Source: JBDTVS01 sp040007095 (GTDB taxonomy: Bacteria > Acidobacteriota > Vicinamibacteria > Vicinamibacterales > CAVVIG01). Taken from it: a stretch of DNA of 64,000 bases. The DNA is taken from the NCBI GenBank assembly GCA_040007095.1, contig JBDTVS010000004.1, positions 1 to 64,000 on the forward strand. The letters are read 5' to 3'. Below, one piece after another: positions 32,786 through 42,110 of the stretch (position 1 is the first letter of the stretch; every line of letters begins with the position of its first letter). Position numbers and translations under genes: made by a program. The notes below the pieces were generated by a model. The model was not told where the DNA came from and searched no databases. It worked only from the letters and a program-made list of their open reading frames with translations.

Positions 32786-33709
32786 TCAACGGTTTCGGAG
32801 GATCGTTTCGATCTCGGCGTGCTCGATCCCGGACAGGCGCCAGCCGGCGGCCAAGGCGTTGGCCCGGACCTGCTCGGGCGACGTCGCACCGGCGATGACC
32901 GACGCGACGGTGTGCCGCGACGCGAGCCACGACATCGCGAGCTCCAGCATGGTGCGACCGCGGGCGCGAGCCCATGCCGCGAGCGCCTCAACGGTCGCCA
33001 GCCGCTCCTCGCTCAAGAAACGCGAGGCGGCCCAGCTCTGGCTGAGGCGCGACTCCTCCGGCGCAGGAGTCCCCCGGGCGTACTTGCCGGTCAGCAATCC
33101 GCTCGCCAGCGGGAAATACGGCAGAAAGGCCAGACGGAGTCGCTCGCATTCCGGGAGCACCGCCTCTTCCGCCTCGCGGTTGAGCAGGCTGTACTCGTTT
33201 TGCACACTGACCAATGATGCGGCGTTCGCCTTTGTGGCCGCCCGCGCCTCGCGGAGCTGCTCGGCCGAGAAGTTCGAACAGCCGATTTCGCGGACCTTCC
33301 CCGCACGGACGAGATCGTCGAGCGCTCCGATCGTGTCTGCAATCGGCACGGTGGGATCGGGTTGATGCAGCTGGTACAGATCGATGCGGTCGGTGCCCAA
33401 TCGGCGCAGGCTGTCGTCGGCCGCCCGTCGCACGTACTCGGGCCTGGCGCCGTGCCGGTTCGCGTCGACGCGCATGCCGAACTTGGTCGCGATCACGACG
33501 GCGTCGCGACGGCCTGACAGGGCGCGGCCAAGAAAGGCTTCGCTTTTCGTGTCGCCGTAGATGTCCGCCGTGTCGAAGAACGTGATGCCCGCATCGATCG
33601 CCGCGTCGACGACGCGAGCGCTCGCCTCGTCGTCGATCCGCATGCCGAAGTTATTACAGCCTAGGCCGACCAGCGAGACTTCGAGCGAGGCGATTCTTCG
33701 GGTTTCCAT
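32786..33709 (-). CDS. Aldo/keto reductase
   Basis: This 307-residue NADPH-dependent oxidoreductase has a TIM-barrel with the complete AKR tetrad: Asp46 and Tyr51 (FFDTADIYGDT), Lys76 (VIATKFGM) and His115 (LYQLHQPDP). The cofactor region near SVIAGATSPEQVRANALA is also recognisable. It looks like the general YhdN/voltage-gated-channel-beta-like AKR group. Location upstream of the cytochrome and PQQ alcohol dehydrogenase suggests joint handling of aldehydes or sugars, which is inference. The natural substrate is unknown. Confidence 0.92.
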   Translation of the reverse strand: METRRIASLEVSLVGLGCNNFGMRIDDEASARVVDAAIDAGITFFDTADIYGDTKSEAFLGRALSGRRDAVVIATKFGMRVDANRHGARPEYVRRAADDSLRRLGTDRIDLYQLHQPDPTVPIADTIGALDDLVRAGKVREIGCSNFSAEQLREARAATKANAASLVSVQNEYSLLNREAEEAVLPECERLRLAFLPYFPLASGLLTGKYARGTPAPEESRLSQSWAASRFLSEERLATVEALAAWARARGRTMLELAMSWLASRHTVASVIAGATSPEQVRANALAAGWRLSGIEHAEIETILRNR

Positions 33710-34060
33710 GTCAGGGCTTGCGAGTCACGTCCGCGAAGAGGCCAGGTTGGTCTGGTCCGGCCGGTGGGGCAGGTAGGCCAAGTCGGACATGTGGGTCGGG
33801 TCGGGTAGCGGGATGCGTAGGTTGGGCAGATCGGGCATCGGATGGCCGGGCGGGTGGGTCAATAGAACCCGGCGGACCGGCAGGAGCGATGGGCTGGTGA
33901 GTAATTTCGTGGCGCATCGACGCGCTCCGCTCACGCGATCTACCCACCGCAGCCCACCAGCCCCGCCCGTCCTACCAGCCCCGCCCGTCCTACCAGCCCC
34001 GCCCGTCCTACCAGCCCGACCCGTCCTACCAGCCCGACCCGCCCTCCAAAATCGAGTGCG
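33710..34060. other. Repeat-rich intergenic region
   Basis: These 351 bases contain loosely repeated G-rich sequence (33761-33862, GGTCGGGTCGGGTAG and GTAGGTTGGGCAGATCGGGC type) and a clean 18-bp tandem array at 33957-34046, listed separately. Open frames here arise from the 3n repeat period and low stop content, so I call no gene. Confidence 0.55.
33957..34046. repeat. 18-bp tandem repeat, five units
   Basis: Five consecutive units of CCAGCCCCGCCCGTCCTA occur. Three have CCCCGCCC, then two have CCCGACCC, the last degenerate. The period is a multiple of three, so all frames stay open, but it lies outside coding sequence just after the stop of the 34061 gene. This is a slipped-strand minisatellite. 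Confidence 0.85.
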
Positions 34061-34777
34061 CTAGTTGGACGCGAAGCAATACAGCAGGCCGGCTCCGCCG
34101 GTTGCCACGAGATTCGGCTGGCTGCAGCCGCGGCTCGCGTGCGTGGAATTCCAGGAGCCATTGCCGCCGCCCTGCTTGTCCGAGTGTCCGAGTTGGACCG
34201 TGCCTCGGCCGTCGGCGTTGCTCGTGTAGTTGCTGCAGGTATGGTCCATGCCGTCGGTGTAGGCGCGGCCGTCGGTCGTCGATCCCGTCAGGATATCGTG
34301 CTGGTTCGGCATGTCACCCACGCCATTGACGATGGTGTTCTTCTCGGTCAGCGAGATCTGCTTGCCGAGCGCGTTGCCGAGCCGTGCCTGCTCGATGGTG
34401 TCGCCATGGAGCTCCGCGACGCTGCCGCCGATCCGTCCACCGCGCGCGTTGAACCATGGCCCGTTGCCGATGCGGTCGCGGGCGTTCACCGCGCCAGCAC
34501 CCTGCGTGCTCATGTAGGCGTGCCAGACCACCGGGGTGCCACGGCCGGCGGCTGTCCCCAACTGCTGGCAGTACGCATCAGCGCCCGCCAGCCCGCCGTA
34601 GTTGGCGCCGTCGCCTTTGCCGACGCTCGTGATGAAGAATGACATGGGCTGTGGGGGAGCCGCCGCACCCCGGCCCTGCCCGCCGGCTGGCGGCGCCTGC
34701 GCAAACCCGATGTACGAACCGAGAACGAGGGCGACCGTCAGCGCGACAAGAATGGAGCGTAAGTTTCTTATATTCAT
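34061..34777 (-). CDS. Secreted lectin-like protein (DUF1554/endostatin-like fold)
   Basis: This 238-residue exported protein has a signal peptide (SILVALTVALVLGSYIGFAQ), then a Pro/Gly/Ala linker and a C-type-lectin-like domain. That domain starts MSFFITSVGKGDGANYGGLAGADAYC, continues WHAYMSTQGAGAVNARDRIGNGPWFN and closes with LLYCFASN. Four Cys residues suit two disulfides. This layout fits the DUF1554/endostatin-like group found in environmental bacteria and Leptospira. Ligand unknown. Single gene. Confidence 0.75.
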   Translation of the reverse strand: MNIRNLRSILVALTVALVLGSYIGFAQAPPAGGQGRGAAAPPQPMSFFITSVGKGDGANYGGLAGADAYCQQLGTAAGRGTPVVWHAYMSTQGAGAVNARDRIGNGPWFNARGGRIGGSVAELHGDTIEQARLGNALGKQISLTEKNTIVNGVGDMPNQHDILTGSTTDGRAYTDGMDHTCSNYTSNADGRGTVQLGHSDKQGGGNGSWNSTHASRGCSQPNLVATGGAGLLYCFASN

Positions 34778-35065
34778 AGCCGGGCATCTTACCGCAAAAC
34801 GCCACGCCTCAAACGAAAAACCGGTCGTGGGTTGGACCGCTGTACGGCTCGTTGAGAGAATTTTGGCCCCGTTGTGTCAATACAGGGAGTGCCGCATCGC
34901 GGTCCCCAGGCGCGCGGAGCGCGCCGAAAGAAATCGGAGGGCCAGCCCTTGGTTGGTTTGGATTGGTGGGCCGCCCTGATGCCGCCCCGCTCCGCGAGCC
35001 TGTGACGTCCTGCGTTCGATGATTCCGGTGTCTGACCGCTTGGCGATCGGTTACGCTTTTCCGTC

Positions 35066-35962
35066 ATGCGTGCGTTGGCCATCGCCCTGACCGCCTCGCT
35101 GTCGATCGCCGTTCTGACAGCGGCGCAGTCGCTGGCCCCCTCCCGCAACGTCGGGGACTGGATGGTGCGCGTCGGGGAGCGTATCGAGCAGTACTACGCC
35201 CGAGCGCACAGCATTATCTGCGAAGAGACGGTGCGGCTCGAACCGCTCGGCTACGACCTGCTGCCAAACGGCGATCACATCCGCCAATTGGTGTACGAGC
35301 TGCGGGTATCGTGGGACGGGGCGACCGACGCAGGCTCGGATGCCGGGAAGACGTCCGCGGCGAGCGTGCTCCGCCAGTTGCTGACCGTTGACGGCCGGCC
35401 GCCGCGCGCGGGCGACGAACCCGGCTGCATGGACCCGAAGCCGGTCTCGCCCGAACCCCTTGGACTGCTGCTCCCGCAGCGCCAGAGCGAATTCGTGTTC
35501 ACCTGGCGCGGCCAGGGCCGGGAGCGCGGACGCTCCAGCGTCACCCTGAACTACACGCCGACGCACGTCCTGCCGGCGGCCGTGGTCTGGACGGACAACT
35601 GCGTGAGCGTCGATCTGCCCGGACGCACGCGCGGCCGCGTCTGGCTCGATCAGGCGACCGGCGACGTGCTGCGGCTGGACGAAGAACTGACCAGCCAGTA
35701 CGAGTTTCCCGTCCCGAAGACTCAAGGACGCCGGCCCGGCCTGGCCAGCACATTCATCGTCGAGCGCGCCGATTCGTCGATCGCCTACCGTCTGGTCTCG
35801 TTTCACGAGCCCGAAGAGAGCGTGATGCTGCCGGAATCGATCACGTCGCTGCAGGTGATTCGCAATTCCGGCGTGCCGCGGCTTCGCACCACGCAGAAAT
35901 TTGCCAAGTATCGACGCTTCATCACCGGCGCGCGGATCGTCGAAGACTCCCTCCCACGGTGA
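35066..35962 (+). CDS. Secreted protein of unknown function (acidobacterial type)
   Basis: The protein has 298 residues with a signal peptide (MRALAIALTASLSIAVLTAA). The mature part starts WMVRVGERIEQYYARAHSII and contains GRVWLDQATGDVLRLDEEL and LPESITSLQV. This resembles a recurrent, unnamed acidobacterial secreted family that carries a lipoprotein-localisation-like beta fold, but I cannot name it. Three cysteines are present. A YitT-type membrane gene begins 25 nt downstream and may be co-transcribed. Confidence 0.7.
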   Translation: MRALAIALTASLSIAVLTAAQSLAPSRNVGDWMVRVGERIEQYYARAHSIICEETVRLEPLGYDLLPNGDHIRQLVYELRVSWDGATDAGSDAGKTSAASVLRQLLTVDGRPPRAGDEPGCMDPKPVSPEPLGLLLPQRQSEFVFTWRGQGRERGRSSVTLNYTPTHVLPAAVVWTDNCVSVDLPGRTRGRVWLDQATGDVLRLDEELTSQYEFPVPKTQGRRPGLASTFIVERADSSIAYRLVSFHEPEESVMLPESITSLQVIRNSGVPRLRTTQKFAKYRRFITGARIVEDSLPR

Positions 35963-35987
35963 CCCAGGACGTCTCGGGGCCAAGTCG

Positions 35988-36836
35988 ATGAAGCGCGCGC
36001 TGCGCGAGCTTCAGAATGCCGTACTCATTCTGGCCGGCGTCCTGTGCGCGGGCATGGGGCTCACGGGATTCCTGCTGTCGAGCAACTTCATCGACGGCGG
36101 CGTGACCGGCATCTCGATGCTGCTGGCGAAGACCACCGGCCTGCCGCTCGCGATCTGGCTGCCGCTCGTCAACGTGCCGTTCATTGCCGTAGGTTATCGC
36201 CACATGGGGCCGGCATTCGCCGCGCGCAGTGTGCTTGGGATCGCCGGGCTCGCCGCCTGTCTGGCCCTGGTGCCGTTCCCGGACGTCACGCATGACCTGG
36301 TGCTGACGGCCGTGTTCGGCGGGCTGTTCATCGGCGCCGGCATCGGCCTCGCCATCCGCGGCGGCGCCGTGCTCGACGGCACGGAGATCGCCGCGCTGCT
36401 GATCAGCAAACGAGCGGACTTGCTCAGGGTAGGCGACGTCATTCTCGGATTCAACGTCGTGCTGTTCCTGGTCGCCATCTCGGTGCTCGGCGTCGACGCC
36501 GCGCTCTATTCGATCCTCACCTACCTGGCCGCGGCGAAAACGCTCGACTTCATCCTGTACGGCATCGACGAGTACACGGCGATCACGATTGTCTCTGACC
36601 AGCATGTCGCCATCCGGGAACGAATCACCCGCGACTTGGGCCGCGGCGTCACGATCTACGCGGGCTACGGGGGATTTCGCCGTACTGAGCAGGATATTCT
36701 GTACTGCGTCGTGACACGCTTGGAGATCGCCAGCGTCAGGGCGATCGTCAGGGAATTCGATCCAGGGGCATTCGTCGTCTTCCACCCGTTGTCCAGCGTC
36801 GAAGGCGGCGTGATGAAGACCAAAGGCTTTCACTGA
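35988..36836 (+). CDS. YitT-family membrane protein (DUF161/DUF2179)
   Basis: This 282-residue inner-membrane protein has about five to six helices in residues 10-195, including the family signature SSNFIDGGVTGISMLLAKTTG. A cytoplasmic DUF2179 domain (about 200-280) reads TIYAGYGGFRRTEQDILYCVVTRLE. YitT proteins are widespread but functionally undefined; a transport role is commonly supposed. The start at 35988 gives the normal N-terminus; an upstream frame from 35901 overlaps the previous gene. Confidence 0.9.
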   Translation: MKRALRELQNAVLILAGVLCAGMGLTGFLLSSNFIDGGVTGISMLLAKTTGLPLAIWLPLVNVPFIAVGYRHMGPAFAARSVLGIAGLAACLALVPFPDVTHDLVLTAVFGGLFIGAGIGLAIRGGAVLDGTEIAALLISKRADLLRVGDVILGFNVVLFLVAISVLGVDAALYSILTYLAAAKTLDFILYGIDEYTAITIVSDQHVAIRERITRDLGRGVTIYAGYGGFRRTEQDILYCVVTRLEIASVRAIVREFDPGAFVVFHPLSSVEGGVMKTKGFH

Positions 36837-36910
36837 AGCCGCGACTGAAACCCGATTCATGCCACAATCCCCTTGCGATCTTCGTGATCTTGCCGACCTG
36901 AGGAGCTGAA

Positions 36911-37855
36911 ATGCGCCGACAGAAATATTTGATGGTGGTTCTCGTCGCGGTTGCCGGACTCGCATCTGTACTTCAAGCGGCCGACCGCACGGAAATCGGG
37001 TTCACCGATGGCAGGATTTTTCCCGAAAGCCTGACGTCGACCAAGAATGGCGCCGTCTTCTTTGGCAGCCTCGGCAATGACAGCGTCTACAGAGCGGCGC
37101 CCGGCGCGGCCAAAGCCGAAACCTGGATCCAGCCCAAGACCGCCGGATTGCAGACCGTTCTCGGCGTGCTCGCGGACGAAGGCGCTGGGGTGCTGTGGGT
37201 ATGCGCGTCGGCGACGGGAGGACGAGGCGGTGCGCCACTGGTCGGCGAAACCGCGCTCAAGGCTTTCCGTCTGTCGAACGCCGCCTTGAAAACGAGCTAT
37301 CCGTTTCCGGGAGGCGGACTCTGTAACGACATGGCGGTCGCGAAAGACGGCACGGTCTACGCTACCGACACCACCGGCGCACGGGTCCTGCGTTTGAAAA
37401 AGGGCGCGACTGCGCTCGATGCCTGGGCTGCCGATCCCCTGCTCGGCACGGCCGACGGCATCGCCCTCCTCGCGGACGGCTCGGTCTACGTGAACTCGGT
37501 GGGCTCCGGCACGCTGATGCGCATCCCCGTGAAAGCCGACGGCTCCGCCGGCGCGGTGACGAAGCTCGAGACGTCGCGTCCCCTGCAGTCACCTGACGGC
37601 ATGCGATCGGTCGGCAGCAAGACGATGCTGCTCGTCGAGGGGGCGGGTCGACTCGACGAAGTGACGATCAATGGCGACACGGCGGAGATCAAAGTTCTGA
37701 AGGAAGGCCTTACCGGCCCCACCGCCGTCACGCTGGTCAAGGACGTGGCATTCGTGGCGGAAGCCAGGCTCAACTATCGCAACGATCCCAAGCTCCGCGA
37801 TCAGGACCCTGGACCGTTTCGCGCCGTCGCGATCCCTTACAAAGCGCCGAAGTAG
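36911..37855 (+). CDS. Secreted SMP-30/NHL-like beta-propeller protein
   Basis: The protein has 314 residues. A signal peptide (YLMVVLVAVAGLASVLQAA) precedes six propeller-like repeats such as FFGSLGNDSVYRAAPG, NDMAVAKDGTVYATDTTGARVLRL, GIALLADGSVYVNSVGSGTLMRI and LQSPDGMRSVGSKTMLLVEG. It resembles gluconolactonase/SMP-30-type proteins, but the metal-binding acidic residues cannot be assigned confidently. It could be a lactonase or a binding protein. It ends 2 nt from the stop of the opposite-strand methyltransferase. Confidence 0.75.
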   Translation: MRRQKYLMVVLVAVAGLASVLQAADRTEIGFTDGRIFPESLTSTKNGAVFFGSLGNDSVYRAAPGAAKAETWIQPKTAGLQTVLGVLADEGAGVLWVCASATGGRGGAPLVGETALKAFRLSNAALKTSYPFPGGGLCNDMAVAKDGTVYATDTTGARVLRLKKGATALDAWAADPLLGTADGIALLADGSVYVNSVGSGTLMRIPVKADGSAGAVTKLETSRPLQSPDGMRSVGSKTMLLVEGAGRLDEVTINGDTAEIKVLKEGLTGPTAVTLVKDVAFVAEARLNYRNDPKLRDQDPGPFRAVAIPYKAPK

Positions 37856-37857
37856 CG

Positions 37858-38586
37858 TTACCCGGACCTCGCCACGAGTCGCACCATGCCGCTGCGGCCG
37901 CCTTCAATCGTGGTCACCAGGCCGAGGCGATTCAGCCTGGCGCGGGCCCAATCGGGACTGAGGCGAAGCTTGAGATAGCTGCTCACGCGCAGCGCCCATC
38001 CGGTCGCGGTTCGCTCGTGCAGGATGTCGTAAACAGTGACGTGTGTCTCTTCATATTCCAGAAAGCAGGTCAGAATCCGACTGTCGTCCTGCCGGACCGG
38101 AATGAAGCGGGCGGCGTGTTCGGGCGTCCGGGTCGCATAGTCGCGGAAGGTCGCGACGAATGTGCCGCCCGGCCTCAGCGTTTCGGAGATCGCCGTGAAC
38201 AATCGTTCCACTGATTGCAGGGAGTCGATGTGGGTCAGCGTGTCTCCCATGCACACGATCACGGCGGCTGCGCCGTCGCAGTGGCCGCGTAGATTCAATA
38301 GGTCATCGTCGATACAGGTGATGACATTCCCGCTGTGCGCGCGAAGCCCGGCGAGGAGCGCCGCACACGTATCGATGGCCGTGACCGCGTACCCCGCCTC
38401 CGCCAGCGCTACTGCGTGAGCACCGGGGCCCGAGCCCAGATCGATGGCCACACCTCCGCCGCAGTCGAACAGGCCAACGTCCCGCAATTCGGACCGGGCC
38501 GTCTCTTTCGCGACGTCGAAGTCTCCCATCATCCACCCATAGACCGGACCAAGATGGCGATCGTAGTGTTCCTGGACAGAAGCCAT
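37858..38586 (-). CDS. Class I SAM-dependent methyltransferase
   Basis: The protein has 242 residues, with SAM-binding motif I AIDLGSGPGAHAVALAEAGY (about 47-66), motif II AVTAIDTC, acidic motif CIDDDLLNL and post-I loop VIVCMGDTLTHI. The C-terminal half looks like the substrate domain of small-molecule methyltransferases. Substrate unknown. Convergent with the propeller gene and apparently monocistronic. Confidence 0.85.
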   Translation of the reverse strand: MASVQEHYDRHLGPVYGWMMGDFDVAKETARSELRDVGLFDCGGGVAIDLGSGPGAHAVALAEAGYAVTAIDTCAALLAGLRAHSGNVITCIDDDLLNLRGHCDGAAAVIVCMGDTLTHIDSLQSVERLFTAISETLRPGGTFVATFRDYATRTPEHAARFIPVRQDDSRILTCFLEYEETHVTVYDILHERTATGWALRVSSYLKLRLSPDWARARLNRLGLVTTIEGGRSGMVRLVARSG

Positions 38587-38813
38587 GTCAACCTCGGGTG
38601 TGTGGCGCTTGGAGTGTGCGGGCTCGTCCCCATGCCGGTCCCGATCTCAATCTTCACCGTCGGTCGGTTTGCGCTGATTTCGAACTGGCCCGTTCTCCGG
38701 CGCCCAGTGGGTCGGCGGCCTCAGCTGCGGCCCTCGCACACGGCACGATGCCCGGCGTGGCACCCTGCACGAATGCGCGGACCGTCAGCGTCGACCCTGT
38801 TGTGTAATGCACG

Positions 38814-39341
38814 TTACCGTTTCAGCGCCCTCCGGATGATGCCGAGGTGGTGATAGCTATGCCGCACGGCGTGGTCCTCGAGCAGGAACTGGCACGTGAG
38901 CGGAGCATCGAAGTTGAGCGACACCGACGCGGCCTGCGCAAGTTCCTGGTCGCTGAGCGCCCGGATTGCGTCCGCGGCTGCGGTGCTGTTGCGCCGGAGC
39001 AGATCCAGCGCCTCCTCCTTCGTGACGGCGTCGAACTCCTTGGCGTGGCCGGCATTGATCTCGTTGACGGCTTCCGCGGTGACGCCCTCGATGGGCTTGC
39101 CGCCGGCAAGTATTTGAGCCAAGTGGATCTCGAGTGGGTACATGGTGGCGACGTGATGGACCACGACGCCAATCTTGCGGCCGTCCTTGGGGAGCCGGGT
39201 TTGCCACTCGGCGTCCGTCAGGCTGCTGGCGAGATCGGCCAGCGCGCGGGCGCCCTGTTCGAGCCGCTCGGCAAGGGCCTCGGCCCGATGGATCGAACCT
39301 GCCGACGTGACCGCGGGTTCTTGCGATACAGCACTCGTCAT
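38814..39341 (-). CDS. DinB-family (four-helix bundle) protein
   Basis: This 175-residue all-helical protein has the DinB metal-binding histidines in VVVHHVATMYPLE and HAVRHSYHHLGIIRRALK. The family includes thiol transferases (bacillithiol, mycothiol) and many proteins of unknown role. It is divergent from the AraC regulator at 39522 with about 180 nt between, so that regulator may control it. Confidence 0.85.
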   Translation of the reverse strand: MTSAVSQEPAVTSAGSIHRAEALAERLEQGARALADLASSLTDAEWQTRLPKDGRKIGVVVHHVATMYPLEIHLAQILAGGKPIEGVTAEAVNEINAGHAKEFDAVTKEEALDLLRRNSTAAADAIRALSDQELAQAASVSLNFDAPLTCQFLLEDHAVRHSYHHLGIIRRALKR

Positions 39342-39521
39342 ACACTTATCCTTTCGAGAGTCGCCGGCGCTTCATCGCCCGGCGTGTCCCTACCGTACGG
39401 CGTCGTCGTGTGTGAGAGCCATGAGCCAACGTCCGAATTGCTTAGCCGCTCGTCTGCAAGTGACGCCGATCTGCTCCGGCGTCCGAATCGGATGCCCGTT
39501 CGTCCGGCTCCCTGAACTGTC

Positions 39522-40505
39522 GTGAAGGCCGACGTCCTTTCCGACGTGCTTCGGGCGGTGCGCCTGACCGGTGCGGTGTACTTCGACCTGGAGCTCAGCT
39601 CTCCGTGGATCGCCGCGGCACCGCTCTCACGCGATATCGCCGGGAAAGTCATGCCGGGCGCGCAGCGCGTCATCGAATTCCATTTGATTGCGCGAGGCAC
39701 CTGCTGGGGACAAGCGGCTGGCCACGACCCCATCTGCCTGCGAGCGGGAGACCTCATCGTGTTTCCGCAGGGCGACGCGCACATCCTCTCGAGCGCGCCT
39801 GGGATGCGGGCGGAGCCTGACATGTCGATTTTCGCCCGCCCGTCGACGTCATTGCCGCTGGTCTACGAAATGGGTGGCGGCGGCCCCGATGGCGCGCACG
39901 TCGTGTGCGGCTTCCTCGGCTGCGACGAACGCCCGTTCAATCCTCTGCTCACCGCCTTACCGACGGTGATCCACCTTGCCGCATCGGGCTCTCAGTCTAC
40001 GACCGGCTGGCTCGGAACGCTGCTGAGCATGGCCGTGAAGGAAGCGGCCAGCTCGCGGGCGGGAGGCGAGAACGTGCTGGCGCGCCTCTCGGAGCTGATG
40101 TTTGTCGAGGCGATCCGCCGCTATCTCGAGACACTGCCGCCCGCCCAGACAGGCTGGCTTGCGGGATTGCGAGATCCCGTGGTGGGACAGGCGTTGGCTG
40201 CGCTGCACGGCGACGCCGGCGAGGCCTGGACGGTGGAGCGCCTGGCGCGGCTCGTCGGTCTGTCCCGGTCGGTTCTCGCCGAGCGGTTCACGGACATGGT
40301 CGGCCAGCCCCCGATGCAGTATCTCGCGCTGTGGCGGATGCAACTCGCCTCCCGCCTGCTGGTCGAAGGGGAGCACGTGGCGGCGGTCGCCGGTGCGGTT
40401 GGCTACGAATCGGAAGCGGCGTTCAGCCGCGCGTTCAAGAAGCTCGTGGGCCAGGCTCCGGCGACGTGGCGGCGAACCACGGCGCCCTTGGCTGTCGGCC
40501 CTTAG
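39522..40505 (+). CDS. AraC-family transcriptional regulator with cupin domain
   Basis: The protein has 327 residues. The N-terminal cupin (about 15-180, GDLIVFPQGDAHIL) is of the AraC-binding cupin_6 type. The C-terminal double HTH (about 225-320) contains WTVERLARLVGLSRSVLAERF and GYESEAAFSRAFKKLVGQAPATWRR. It should bind DNA in response to a small ligand. The start is GTG 39522. The likely target is the divergent DinB gene or itself; the RND operon downstream is on the opposite strand. Confidence 0.92.
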   Translation: MKADVLSDVLRAVRLTGAVYFDLELSSPWIAAAPLSRDIAGKVMPGAQRVIEFHLIARGTCWGQAAGHDPICLRAGDLIVFPQGDAHILSSAPGMRAEPDMSIFARPSTSLPLVYEMGGGGPDGAHVVCGFLGCDERPFNPLLTALPTVIHLAASGSQSTTGWLGTLLSMAVKEAASSRAGGENVLARLSELMFVEAIRRYLETLPPAQTGWLAGLRDPVVGQALAALHGDAGEAWTVERLARLVGLSRSVLAERFTDMVGQPPMQYLALWRMQLASRLLVEGEHVAAVAGAVGYESEAAFSRAFKKLVGQAPATWRRTTAPLAVGP

Positions 40506-40527
40506 AACGCGCTGCAGAATCGAAATT

Positions 40528-40602
40528 CTGAACCACCAGGACTCGAAGAACACAAAGACGAGGGTTCCTTTGTGGCCTCTGTGCTCCTGGTGGTTCGGAT
40601 AA
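40528..40602. repeat. ACCACAAAG-type palindromic repeat, locus 3
   Basis: CTGAACCACCAGGACTCGAA (5') and CTCCTGGTGGTTCGG (3') are inverted complements with CACAAAG/CTTTGTG inside, so this copy is a hairpin of about 75 bp. It lies between convergent genes (AraC regulator and outer-membrane factor) and may form a shared 3' structure. Confidence 0.7.
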
Positions 40603-40646
40603 CCGTCGTGGCTCGATAGCAGTTACGCAGCTGGTGGTTTGGTTCG

Positions 40647-42077
40647 CTACGACTGCCAGCCACCGCCTAACGCGCGATAGAGCTCGACCAGCGCTGAAAG
40701 CTCACTCAGTTCTGACTGGGCCAGCGCGAGCTCGGCGTCGAACAGACGAGTATCGGCATCGAGCACTTCGAGATAGCTGGTCACGCCCCCTTGATAGCGG
40801 ATCTCGGCGAGCCGCCTGCCGTCCTGCGCGGCGCCCAGCAGTTGCTGTTGCTGTTCGCGGAACTCACGCAGCTTGTGATAGCCGACGAGCGCGTCTGACA
40901 CTTCACGAAACGCCCGTCGAATCGTCTGTTGGTAGGCGATCGTCGCTTCCTCCCTGCGCGCCTCGGCGATGGCCACCTGGGATCGCGTGCGGCCGGCCGT
41001 GAAGACCGGCTGTGCCGCGCTGGCCGCTGCAGTCCAGATGAAATTCGTGCCGGTGAACAATGCGGCGAGCGCCGTGCTCTCGAATCCGCCGGAACCAGTC
41101 AGCGCGATTTGCGGAAAGTATGCCGACCTGGCGACGCCGATGTGCGCGTTCGCGGCCATCAGTTGCCGCTCGGACTGCTGAATGTCGGGGCGGCGCTCGA
41201 TCAGCGATGACGGCAGACCCGTGGGAAGAACGGGCTCGTGGGGCTGATCGGTCAATGCGCGGCCGCGCGCGATCGGTCCGGGATTGCCGCCGAGCAGCAC
41301 GCTGATGAAGTTTTCCTGCTGCGCAATCTCGCGCTCGAGCGTGGTGATTTCACCGGCCGCGCCATAGACCAGCTGCTCGGCCTGCCGAACGTCGACCAGC
41401 GAGGTGACGCCGCCCTGCTCGCGTACCCGCGTCAGTTGCAACGACTCTTGCCGCGACGTCAGCGTGCGGCGCGAGATGTCCAGCTCCAGATCCAGCGCCC
41501 GCAACCCGAAGTACGCGTTGGCGACCTGACTCACGAGCGTCGTAAGTACCGCCCGGCGCCCCCACTGGCTGGCGACCAACTGCGCCCGCGCGGCTTCGGT
41601 CGCGCGGCGGTATCTTCCCCAGAAGTCCAGCTCCCACGCGGCCGAGGCCTGCGCCTCGATGGCGCCGACGTTCTTGGCCGGAAACCCCAGCGCCGCGCTC
41701 GGGCGCTCGCCGATCACGTTGACACCGGCGGTCACGGTGGGGAATTGATCCGCGCGCGTGAGCCCCAGCTGCGCCTGCGCTTCGAGGATTCTGGCCGCCG
41801 CGATTCGGACGTCGTCGTTATGGCTCAACGCCGTGCGAATCAACACCTGCAACGAGTCGTCTTGAAACAGTTGCCACCAGCGCTCGTCGCCAAGTGAGGA
41901 CTCCGAGGCCGCCGACGATTCGTCCGGCACCTGGCCGCGGAACGCATCCGGCGCGTCGACCGGAGGGCGCTTGTAGTCAGGCCCGACGGTGACGCAGCCG
42001 CCGGTGGCGCAGAGCATCAGAAACGGCACCGTGGCGCAAGCGAGGCGGCGCATGAAACGACGACAGCACGACGTCAC
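40647..42077 (-). CDS. RND efflux outer-membrane factor lipoprotein (NodT/OprM family)
   Basis: This 476-residue TolC-type protein starts with a lipoprotein signal (LMLCATGGC). It shows the two outer-membrane-factor repeats and landmark motifs such as WWQLFQDDSLQVLIRTALSHN, GLTRADQFPTV, ERRPDIQQSERQL, and EIRYQGGVTSYLEVLDADTRLFDAELAL. It forms the exit duct of the tripartite pump. It lies 33 nt after the RND permease stop, so it is the last gene of the operon. Confidence 0.95.
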   Translation of the reverse strand: MTSCCRRFMRRLACATVPFLMLCATGGCVTVGPDYKRPPVDAPDAFRGQVPDESSAASESSLGDERWWQLFQDDSLQVLIRTALSHNDDVRIAAARILEAQAQLGLTRADQFPTVTAGVNVIGERPSAALGFPAKNVGAIEAQASAAWELDFWGRYRRATEAARAQLVASQWGRRAVLTTLVSQVANAYFGLRALDLELDISRRTLTSRQESLQLTRVREQGGVTSLVDVRQAEQLVYGAAGEITTLEREIAQQENFISVLLGGNPGPIARGRALTDQPHEPVLPTGLPSSLIERRPDIQQSERQLMAANAHIGVARSAYFPQIALTGSGGFESTALAALFTGTNFIWTAAASAAQPVFTAGRTRSQVAIAEARREEATIAYQQTIRRAFREVSDALVGYHKLREFREQQQQLLGAAQDGRRLAEIRYQGGVTSYLEVLDADTRLFDAELALAQSELSELSALVELYRALGGGWQS

Positions 42078-42110
42078 GAAGGCACCAGAATATTGGTTCT
42101 GAACATGTCA

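Noticed and set aside
33957..34046. CRISPR array
   Set aside because: The repeats are contiguous 18-bp units with no spacers, and no cas genes are in the window.
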